Assembly (NCBI GenBank): GCA_021029095.1
Contig: JAJOHG010000254.1
Span: forward strand, 1-36,737
Direction: 5' to 3'
Source of the DNA: Phellopilus nigrolimitatus
Lineage: Eukaryota > Basidiomycota > Agaricomycetes > Hymenochaetales > Hymenochaetaceae
DNA length: 36,737 nucleotides
Shown piece by piece: positions 28,228-36,737 of this stretch (the first letter of the stretch is position 1; the number at the start of each line of letters is the position of its first letter). The notes beneath the pieces were generated by a model, which did not search any database, had not been told where the DNA came from, and saw only the letters and a program-made list of their open reading frames with translations. The translations under genes were made by a program, and so were the position numbers.

Positions 28228-29705
28228 ATGAAGTTCTCTGCCGTTCTCTCTACTGTGCTTTTTGCGCTCGTCGCTACTGCCCTTGCTGACCCGAATGCTG
28301 GTCGCCAGGGTAATGTGCGTAGTATCTTCTTGCTTATAATTATATGTACTTATCCCCGCGGCGTGCTTGCAGGGAAAGGGTGGTGCCGGTGGTGCCGCTG
28401 CGGCCAAGAATGCGGGCGGAGCCGCGAAGGGAGCAGCCGCAAACAAAGGCGCAGCCGGTGGTAAAGGCGCTCAAGGCGGTCAAGGCGCCGCCGCGTCAAA
28501 CACTGCTGCAGGCAATAACAAGTCATCTAGCACTGACACCGCAGCTGCTGCAGCAGCCAGCTCGGCCGCGTCGAATAATAACAACAACAATAACAACAAC
28601 AACGGAGAGAACGCCAACAATGCGCAGAATTCGACGACCCTCGACCCTAAGGTGATCGCGACGGGCTTCGCACTCGACGGCCAGCAGACTCCCGCGGATG
28701 GCCAGGTCGCATCGCTCACCTCGACGAACAACTACATCAACTTCTGCCTCACGGTCAATAAGCCGCTCACGAATGGTCAGCAGGTCAAGGGAGGCTCGTG
28801 CAACCCTGCTCCGATGGGTGTGATCGCCGCATCAACGAACATGCCCAGCGCGAAGTTCGCCTTCCCCGCGAATGGTCAGACCATCGCCGCGAACCAGGAT
28901 TTCACGATTAAGATGGCAATCAACAATCTCCAGGCTGGTAATTTCGTCAACGCCGAAGCGAATTACTATTCCGCGCCCCAGCAGTGCGTGTCTCAACTCT
29001 TCAGCCTGGTTCTTTGATGCTGAACTGTTTTTTCGTTTTTGTTTTTGATAGGGTCGATTCGACCGGGAACATCATCGGCCACTCGCATGTTGTTGTTGAG
29101 ACGCTTAACGCGCTCGACCAGACGACGCCTTTAGACCCCACGAAGTTTGCGTTCTTTAAGGGCATCAATGGTGCGGCACAGAACGGCGTCATTACCGCAG
29201 ACGTTACAGGCGGGCTCCCCGCGGGCGTATACCGCATGGCATCCATCAACTCTGCCGCAAACCACCAGCCGGTGCTTGTCGCCATTGCTCAGCACGGTTC
29301 GCTCGACGACATGGCCTACTTCACTGTCTCGGACAACGGCGCGGCCGCGAACAACTCGTCGGGCGGCGATGCCGCGGCATCGGCGAGCGCAGCTGCTGCG
29401 TCGTCGAGCTCGGCTGCAGGCAACAACAACAACGTATGTCGATTTTCCTCCTTATCTGCGCACGTCGTGCGTTCATACTAACCACTGGCTTTTCTTTCGG
29501 AAAGGGCGGAAACCAGGGTGGAAACAAGGGCGCCGCTGCTAATGCCGGTGCAGGTGCCAACAAGGGTGCTGCAGGAGGTGCTGCAGGTGCTAACAAGGGT
29601 GCTGCGGGAGCTGCTGCGGGTGGCAACAAGGGTGCTGCTGCAGGCGCCGGTGCGAAGGGCGGCGCAAAGGGTGGCAAGTTCCGCTTTGCGCGCGAACTCG
29701 ACTAG
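28228..29705 (+). CDS. Secreted Ala/Gly/Asn-rich protein with conserved central domain
   Basis: Secreted protein of unknown function. Exons 28228-28314, 28373-28983, 29052-29433, 29505-29705; 426 aa. Signal peptide MKFSAVLSTVLFALVATALA. Then a low-complexity region of GGAGGAAAAK-type repeats, an Ala/Ser stretch and a run of 10 Asn (28575-28604). The central ~220 residues are ordinary globular sequence, starting LDPKVIATGFALDGQQTPAD and including NYINFCLTVNKPLTNGQQVK, NIIGHSHVVVETLNALDQTT and GLPAGVYRMASIN. A second GNKGAAAGAGAKGG repeat region follows, and the protein ends KFRFARELD. Related proteins in other Agaricomycetes are sometimes mislabelled ribosomal S17, as I recall. Role in wall or substrate binding is only a guess. 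Two cysteines flank the middle of the domain and could form a disulfide. Confidence 0.85.
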
Positions 29706-30675
29706 GCGCTCGGCTCGAACACTGCACGAACTTTTAGAGGACTTGTTCTCGCCTCGTCCATGCATATCCTGACCTCTGTTGCCGGCCGGTGCCGTCTGTG
29801 TTATTATCGTATCATATCCATACAAGATCTCGTGTTGCATGTCCCGCATTTATTTACGCTTTACGTCTTCTAGGGCCTTCGTCCTTCTTGCTGCATATGT
29901 TTCTCTGGTTGCGTTGTATAGTTCCCATTTCCCTGCTCTCTTCTAACTACCCCCACCCTTGTAGCTTCATGGTTGTGAAAATTGAACTTGAGGCGGCTTG
30001 GATCCTCCCTTTTTTCATATACTTTCTTTCGTGCCTGTATGAATCGTCTGAGTCTTCCAAACTTATGAGATCTGATGCGCGGCTTGGTGTTGATCGCTCA
30101 GCTGTTCCTTGTACAAGTGGTGAAATGGACAAAAAGTGCCTATCATGACGCGAACACTCGGTGTTTATTGGCGGCGTTGACGGCGATGAATCAGCCCACT
30201 AGAAGTAGAGAGGGCGCAGGATGGTGGTTGCGACGTGCGTCCGTTCGGCACTTCTCCAATACATATGTACGGTGTATTTTCGCACCTCTGTTCATTTGGA
30301 AAAGAAGTGCCGACTCGCTGCCTGTGGCCTGCATGTTTGTTATATGGATAGAGTCTGCTGATGAATAGTGCGGCGTGTATCGCGTGAACGGAAGCGGGGA
30401 GGATGGCAATGTAAGTACAGTTTTACAGGCGTGCGAGATACTGAGTAGTAAAGTATATACAGTTACAGCGCTGACAAAGTGAGGATACAGGAACCTGGTG
30501 ACACGGTGGGAAGGGGAAAGTATCGCGCCGAGAATGATTGCAGAGTCCAGAGAAACGAAAATAATGAAGTGCTCTGCGCAGAAGACCAGCGATGATCAGA
30601 CAGGAAAGCGAAGAAGCAGCAAAAGAATACGGTGCATTCCACAGACGGCAGACGGCCCTAGCGGCGCCAATACCG
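29706..30675. other. Convergent 3' flanks, no gene seen
   Basis: About 970 bp between two convergent genes. The first 200-300 bp should be the 3' UTR of the secreted protein gene. No recognisable ORF, repeat or RNA gene. Confidence 0.4.
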
Positions 30676-31829
30676 CTATTCGGGCTCGGAGTCGGAGTCG
30701 TCGGCAGGACAACAGCAGCACACGACCGGCTCGCACTTCCACACCCACCACTGCGCGGCGGGACGCGCGGGCATTTGGAAAGCAGGAACGCGCGCGCCGG
30801 GAGGAACGTGTTTTCATTTGGTTGTCGTGGAAAGGGTCCGCCGGTGCGTGTAAAATAAGAATAGTGATGTAAGCCGAGAGAAGAAGAGAGCAGGAGGTTT
30901 AAACAACGAGGATATAAATAAATTGCGTCAGAGGGTATGAGTATGTCTCGGCGAGCTCGGTGATGGAGGTAATAGAACAAACGAGTGCAAGCCGAAGTGG
31001 TTGGGGGGCCAAAAATGAACGGAAGGAAAGAAATACCCACATAACCGTTGAGCAGTCTCCAAGGCCACTTGCCGAACACGGCTTCCTCGTCCTGCTTTTG
31101 CCCCAAACGTGCACGCCGACGCGCACGGCGAGCGTCGTCGTCATCTGCGAGCCCGTAAAGGCGCCGCTTCCGTGCTCCGAGCCGGGGTCCGGGCGCTTGA
31201 ATCAGCGGGGTGCGCTCATTGGCGTTATTGCCATTCATTAACGCAGAAGGCGGTCCGCCGTTCGATAACCTCGGTTTTTTCCTCTTTGCAGAGGGATAGG
31301 GACCGGCTGTCTGCGGCGAGACGACCGGTTCGGCATCGCTCTCCTCGGGGTTATACCGCAGTGGCGCGGAGATGGATGAGGACGGCGACGAGTCGGCGGA
31401 GCATTGGCCCGGCTGCTTGCTGTGCCGTAGCCCCGATGCGATGCGCACGCGCGAGCGGAAGCGGACGCGGAACGGCGTCGGCACGCCTCCGTCGTTTGTC
31501 GGGCTCGTCGCGAGCACGTGGGGCGCCGAGGGACCTGGCTCGGGCAGGTAAAGAGAGTCGGACAGGGAGCTGCGGCGCGTGCTTGTCCCCGTCCTCGGCG
31601 GCGGGAAGTACGAGCTCGGGCTGAACGACGAGGGAGACATGTCGTCCGCGGGCGTGGCGGCGCTCACGTGCAGGTGGAGGGCATTGCCAGGAGGTGGAAA
31701 GGAGTCGGAGAACGAGGACACGATGCTAATCTCCTCGACTGAGGCGGACGGTAGGTCGTACAGCAGGTGTACCGGGGCAGGATCTGCGACACGCTTGGCT
31801 GCACGAGTTATTTCATCACCTCCGTTCAT
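30676..31829 (-). CDS. Uncharacterised protein with Trp/Cys-rich C-terminal tail
   Basis: Function unknown. Exons 31829-31041 and 30750-30676; 287 aa. The first ~200 residues are Pro/Ser-rich and look disordered, with a PPSALMNGNNANERTPLIQA segment and basic blocks (KRKKPR, RRARRRARLGQ). Then FGKWPWRLLNGY joins WWVWKCEPVVCCCCPADDSD and ends SEPE. The WPWR...WWVWKC hydrophobic cluster with four adjacent cysteines could be a palmitoylated membrane anchor. NERTPLI contains an acidic-dileucine-like ERTPLI sorting motif, seen in vacuolar membrane proteins. The 290-nt intron was placed because the unspliced frame runs into sequence unlike the rest and because splicing gives the compact tail; the donor GTGGGT is acceptable. 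The start could lie further upstream. Confidence 0.6.
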
Positions 31830-33075
31830 GCCGATAGACTCATTTGAGCGACTAAACTTTGCGCTAATCGGCTTTTGTTCTTCGAGTGGATCAGCGCAGA
31901 TTCGAAGATAGAGCGTTTCGAGCTCAGGTCAGTGCGAGGAACGTACCTAGACTTCTTTTTAAATATTGCTCTCTTTCCTGGCTCTGAATTTCTGCATTTT
32001 CTGCGTCTATGCGCCCCGTCATGAATATTAAAATTGAAGACGAGCTTCGAGCGTGGAGTTCGAGCCTTGCAACAAACAGAGCTAGTTGCGGTGTGAGTAA
32101 CAGATGGAGATCTGCGAAAGAGGAAACCGCCAGCTCCTTCGCGAACTAGATTTAGGTGTCCATCCCAAGCCGCCTGCAGGCGGGCTTAGGTACTGAATAC
32201 GAAGTCCACGAGCACGCCGTCGCGTGCTGCGTGTTGCAAAGTCGTTGAAGTTGAAGCAGAATGGGATCGCCGTTCTCGGACGATCTACTTTTCTATTAAA
32301 CCGCAGCTTATCTTGCTCTCGGATCTCTTGTCCTGGCAATGCTCACACTGTCGATGTATGTCTACTTTCTTCGGAATGCCTGCTCAAATTCCTTCGTTTG
32401 AATAATGTTGGTCCTTGCTGGGGAACACCTATAAAGCTCGGTTTGTCTGGTCTCTTAAGTCCATGAACACGCAAGTGGCTACATGTTCAGGACAAGCATT
32501 TGCGCGCTTTTAGGCACTGTGGATTTAGTTCTTCGCAAATTTCAGATAAAGGGATTTCATGGACGAACATGTTGTAAGATGCCTACGAAGGCCCTATTTT
32601 GTTTTTGAACTTGGTCAGAGCAAAGGCACGTCAAATTGTTTTTTCTCTACCAATTCGCCTCAATTTTTGTAGCTTTCTCGGATTGAGGTTGCTTAAGCGC
32701 CTGAAGGTTTCGCTTCACAGTATCCATCGTCGTCAACGCTGCCAGGCTGTCATGACAGAGCTACATTTGTGCGGGAGATAGGTAAATAAACGAGCTGCGG
32801 AAGAGATACAGGTACGACGGATAAAGAAGGAAAGAGAAACAACATAATGGACGTTGGATCTCGCATGTCAATGCGTGACTCATGCGCGATGAACGAGATG
32901 ACGGGGAGGTTAAACAAAAGTGAAGTTGAGATGAAAAAAAGGGGTTCAAATTCTCCGTGCTGCGAAAGAGAAAGCGTCTGACACTGTGTTTCTTACAATA
33001 GTTCCGCATCTCCTGGGTATGTCGTTCCCTTTGGCGGAAATAATCGCCATGTTTTCGGGCGCTGGAAGAAGCAGT
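31830..33075. other. Intergenic, nothing recognised
   Basis: About 1.25 kb. AT-rich patches, short ORFs only. A 20-nt near-palindrome around CCGCCTGCAGGCGG at about 32170 is the only local structure. No transposon ends or RNA gene seen. Confidence 0.35.
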
Positions 33076-35109
33076 TTATCTCGCGCATTCTTTCTTCATT
33101 TTTTGCACCCGCATTCGGTTGAGAAAGCGGTTTCTGATGCGCTCAATTTTTCTTGCCTCGTACGCAGCCCACAGTTCCTCGCGCCTTTTACGATGCAGGA
33201 ACGGATGGAACTCGAAGGGCGGTCTGTCAACGTACCCATACCTGTCCTCCTGTTGCCTCGAGACAACTTCGTCGAAGAACCCATCCAAACCAGACCAGTC
33301 CTCGCGATCCCACGGCGGAAGGCTCCAGACAATGACCTGGCTCTCCTCGGCGCACTTGCATTGCTCCTCCTCTGTGGGGCTTTCATAACAAATGTAAGGC
33401 GCTGTCGAAGCTGCAATGGGCGTAGCCTCGTCGTCATCGGTGGCTTTGGAATCAGGATCAACGTCACCTTCGGTGAGAACGTTGTGTTGACGCATAGTAT
33501 TGTTAGTCAGTGGTACCGCCGGGGCTTCCTCGTATGGGTAGACATGTCCCTGCGGCGGGGACGGGTGGGCGGCGGAAGTACTCCCGGATTTGAGCTTATT
33601 TGGCGGCGAGACTTCCAGCGCCGCATCTCTGACCTTAGATTCTTCAGGTGAGTCTTCACGAGCATGTTTCTTTCCCTTCCTGTTGGAAAATTTGGCGGAA
33701 GCAGTAGTGCGCGGCTGACGGCCACGCGCGTGGCTCGGCGGAGAGTTGGGAACGGCGGTGCGAGTGCTGGTACGTCGCGCTGGCGCGTCAGTGGTCGATG
33801 ACGAAATAGCGAAAGCAATGGGAGGGGAGATGGCAGCGCGTGCACGAGTACGGCATGCAGGCCCTTCATTGGCAGCCCACTCGTCACGGACACGAGCTCG
33901 AGTACGATGGGCGGGGCTGTCGTTGGTGTTCGACTCATTGCGCTTGTGCTTTTTGGACTTACCGGCTTTTAGGGACGGTGATATAGCAGCAGCAGCAGCC
34001 AGGTCCTTCTGAGCAGCGGGGGAAGTTGAGGAAGACGAATCAGAAGTCTGATGCGGGAACTTGCAGATTAACGTTTCTTTGTCGAGCTTGGGTTTCGCAG
34101 GCGGTTCGTCGTTGACGCTGACACTGATCATGAGCTCGTACGTTTCTATGATGATGAGGGATGAGGGATTCTCGAATTTCATAGGGACTTTGTACTCCTG
34201 GAAGATCATAGGTTTGGTGCTTTTTTTGACCGACGGAGACTCATAGTCACTGTACTTCTTTCGGGGAGCGGGATGAACGAATGCAGAGCTAAATGGGATG
34301 AACGACACGTCGCGCTGCTCGAGCAGGTCGAGGGTGAGTTTGTTGCTGATTTCTTTTTCAGCGCAAGGATGCCATTTTTTTGAAGATGCCTGTTATCCTG
34401 CGCACGGTCGTACATCGGGCGCTTGTTGTAGTCGATGGGGTACCGCGATATACCGGGATCAGTTGGACCCATACGATCATACTCAGTCAATCGGTAGAAA
34501 ATTTCCAGGGCATCTTCGCTCGGCTTGCGGATGTGAGGGGACACGGTCCACGCGCGTGGCGCTAGGACTTTCCCATTCTCCATAGGCAAGCCCTTTTCCC
34601 GCTGACGCCTCTTCCACGACCCGTTTCCCAGCATTTCCCTGCCCAGCGCGAAATCCTTCACGTCATGCAGCGAAATCCAGCCCATGGTGTGTAGGCGGTC
34701 GACGTCTTCCGGAGTGAGATGGATAGCAGGCATGTCGAACTTACCAGCCTGGAAACAAACCTTTGCGCATGTACAGAAACCTCCTTATATGGTTGAATGG
34801 GCTGGAAGAGGATCGGCACGCGCTTCGTCGAGCATGCACCCGATGTGAGCGGCTTCAGTGCCGAGCACGGCCTCGGGAGCGAAATGCGAAGTCGCGCATC
34901 TTAATCCTTCCTTTACGGCAGTCATTGGTTTGTTAGTTGTTTTCGACTCGTCATCGAACTCGGGTATCTCGCTGGTGGGATGTGACCGCGTTGTAGAGTG
35001 AGTTGTTAAAGGAACTCCTCTGACGGAGGCGCGGAGGCCATTGCCGATGAGGGGATGTTGCGGCGGCGAGTCGCGAGTCGCCCGCAGGATTTGTGGTCTT
35101 CTGGGCCAT
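33076..35109 (-). pseudogene. Unknown gene broken by several frameshifts
   Basis: Coding-like sequence in shifting frames. From the 5' side: a start near 35109 (MAQKTTNPAG) or 35041 (MASAPPSEEFL), then NNSLYNAVTS, then EIPEFDDESKTTNKPMTAVK and HFAPEAVLGTEAAHIGCMLD, then FQPIQPYKEVSVHAQRFVSR, then the ORF from 34733 (MPAIHLTPEDVDRLHTMGW, WTVSPHIRKPSEDALEIFYR), and from the A7 run (T7 on plus, 34375-34381) the long ORF to the stop at 33076-33078. Each switch needs one base more or less; I count about five. The last ORF (410 codons) has a middle part with three imperfect PAxRT(R/S)(A/T)R units and many basic patches, then an acidic block and a final RKRREELWAAYEARK helix. No family recognised. 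It may be a pseudogene, or a gene with sequencing errors. Confidence 0.5.
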
Positions 35110-36737
35110 TTTGACGAGCCTTCCTGACCATATTTGGATCATCTGATGCTTCCTAATCTGCAGCCTATATTCACCTCCTTGTCAGCGTCAGACTGTCGGC
35201 TTCGGTCATAAATGGACACACAAATTCATCGGAAGTCGCGTCCTTTGGGTTTTCTTCTCCTGTTGAGTCTATCGGCGAGCGATTTTCATTGGTTTAATGG
35301 GTTTGCATTGTTGCATTGCACGTGGATTATATCTAGTGAGAGCCAAGGTATGCTTGAACCTCCCAAACAAAGCGCCAGAAATACTCACGTATATTTTACG
35401 GGAAATAATTGAGCTGCCAGTGTAATAATTAGACGTGTATGCGCGGGCAGATACTTGGGAGATGTGCGATGAAGCCGTATGGAAGGTACAGCAGTTCCGG
35501 CGTGATGCTGGTATGAGAACAAAAGATGGACCCGTATTCACGTACTGGGGCTTTATATGCGCGCGGCGCAGCCACAGATCGTGATCCCCACGTGACGTTT
35601 CCATTATTCCCATTACTGGACCTTTTTACAGAGGAAACTGGCGGGAAGAACAAGGCCTCTTTGATTAGTTTACAAAGAATCAAGAGTTATGTTTCGGAGA
35701 AGTGTACATTTACCACTGCTTTTGTCTTTGCCTCTACTTTCATTTACACAGTGTACTGAAACTCAAGCACCTCAATCTTAGTATGGGAGTATATATCGAG
35801 CATGTTCATTCATGCTCCTTTAGTTTAAGAATGAATCGTCCCGAGCCATAAACAGTTCCCTTTCTGCGCTTCGGAATAAAGTCCTTTCTTTCCCACACAT
35901 GCGACTTTTAAGACAATGAAGACAATTTTTCTGCAAGAAGCTTGAACGATATCGTTGCTTGCCCATTGCAACAATGCAAAGAATCCTGACTCAAATAGCA
36001 CGTGACCATGGCGCGTACGGCGGTGCGATTGCATATGGCAGGAAACAACGGGAACGGATGGGAATCCATCGCTTCAACCAAGTTCACGGGCTACCAGAAC
36101 GAAATTTCGCTGAAGTCTAGCGACAGTTTGTAAAATACTACAGGCTCCCTTCCGCGAAAGCGGCCTACGGCGGGGTCTCGTTCGACGCCTGTAAATGCCT
36201 GTAAGTCCGGATTCGTCTTCGAGTTATGCAAAGAAAACATATGCTGACGAGCCATAGCTTGAGATGCATCTAAAGGAGCCGTCGTAGTAGGTGAACTGGA
36301 GAGGTTAGATGATGTCTTTCGCAAACAACTACATTCATCATGTAAACGGAGCTTGCTTTATTAGAAGCAAACCTAGGTTAACGTGATATTATGAACATGA
36401 AGAACTTCGGTGAATGAACATAATATATGGGGATAAACAAAAAAAAAAGAGCAATAAAACAAAATAAAGATAAATACATAAGTATTTGCTCACGCATTCT
36501 AGAGGTGAATTCTGACCTCCTTACCGATAATTTAAAACACAACCTCTTCACTGTTTCAGTAACCAGTGTCTTAGAGGTATACTGCCAGTAATTTGGGCTT
36601 ATACGTTGATTCCGGCCAAAAAAGAAGCGCCGGCTTCTGGTTTCACGTAAAGCATGCCAAATAGGTGTTCGGAAGCTCGAAGCAGATTGTATCTTGTCAT
36701 CGGAAGACAAATTGCGATCCGTACTTCGCTGATGCTT
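35110..36737. other. Right-hand end, no supported gene
   Basis: About 1.6 kb with AT-rich sequence. Minus-strand ORFs at 36324-36091 and 36710-36378 and 35613-35269 are short and lack family features, though the first has protein-like composition (NPDLQAFTGVERDPAVGRFR). A short inverted repeat GAGCATG/CATGCTC lies at about 35797-35816. Exons of a gene beyond the right edge cannot be excluded. Confidence 0.3.

Noticed and set aside
32163..32184. Near-palindrome around CTGCAG
   Set aside because: Only about 8 bp arms with a bulge; expected by chance in this length of DNA.
36378..36710. 110-codon minus ORF at the right end
   Set aside because: Hydrophobic end is from AT-rich sequence; no family features or clear start.

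Overview
This is nuclear DNA of a filamentous basidiomycete, most likely an Agaricomycete. The genes are dense and cut by many short GT-AG introns, mostly 45-70 nt with CTNAY-like branch sites. The proteins are a eukaryotic housekeeping set with fungal signatures (copper-fist factor, fungal ISA1 and ARO2 layout). No bacterial operons, CRISPR arrays, rRNA genes or convincing tRNA genes were seen. All gene models below were built by hand splicing: exon phases were checked for frame closure and against remembered family motifs, not by alignment.

Layout, left to right. (1) 1-390 minus: 5' end of an ABC transporter. (2) 618-1779 plus: SBDS/SDO1 ribosome maturation factor, 7 exons. (3) 1806-5955: an interrupted interval. 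A ~148-bp copy of the 3' end of ALG1 (1806-1952) is separated from the real ALG1 end (5808-5955) by about 3.9 kb. That insert carries a kinase-fold gene (2296-4779), a decayed coding scrap and a 455-bp TA-flanked MITE. (4) 5898-7920 minus: ALG1 mannosyltransferase, 8 exons. (5) 8132-10241 minus: CofD/YvcK-like (UPF0052) protein, 11 exons. (6) 10891-11890 minus: mitochondrial NFU1. (7) 13578-14840 plus: porphobilinogen deaminase (HEM3). (8) 16180-17247 plus: UBE2W-type E2 enzyme. (9) 17790-19653 minus: copper-fist transcription factor. (10) 22038-22892 plus: ISA1. (11) 23170-24045 minus: small multi-pass membrane protein (DUF7704-like). (12) 24492-26311 minus: chorismate synthase ARO2, divergent from (13) 26621-27562 plus: probable SAP30-like Sin3/HDAC subunit. 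(14) 28228-29705 plus: secreted Ala/Gly/Asn-rich protein. (15) 30676-31829 minus: unknown protein with a Cys-cluster tail. (16) 33076-35109 minus: unknown gene broken by several frameshifts. The last 1.6 kb has nothing I can support.

Functional themes. Five genes touch metals: NFU1 and ISA1 (mitochondrial Fe-S assembly), HEM3 (haem), a copper-sensing regulator, and a CofD-like protein with a metal-binding-type DDG motif. ALG1 acts in N-glycan precursor assembly and ARO2 ends the shikimate pathway. The housekeeping genes splice into clean frames. The accessory genes (ABC transporter, kinase-like gene, 33-35 kb gene) each carry frameshifts.

Most unusual points: very small exons (8 nt in the DUF7704-like gene, 11 nt in HEM3, 21/11/19/11 nt in the E2 gene, and a 3-nt ATG-only first coding exon in the copper-fist gene), the duplicated ALG1 tail around a kinase-bearing insert, and a 19-bp perfect hairpin at 21.35 kb.
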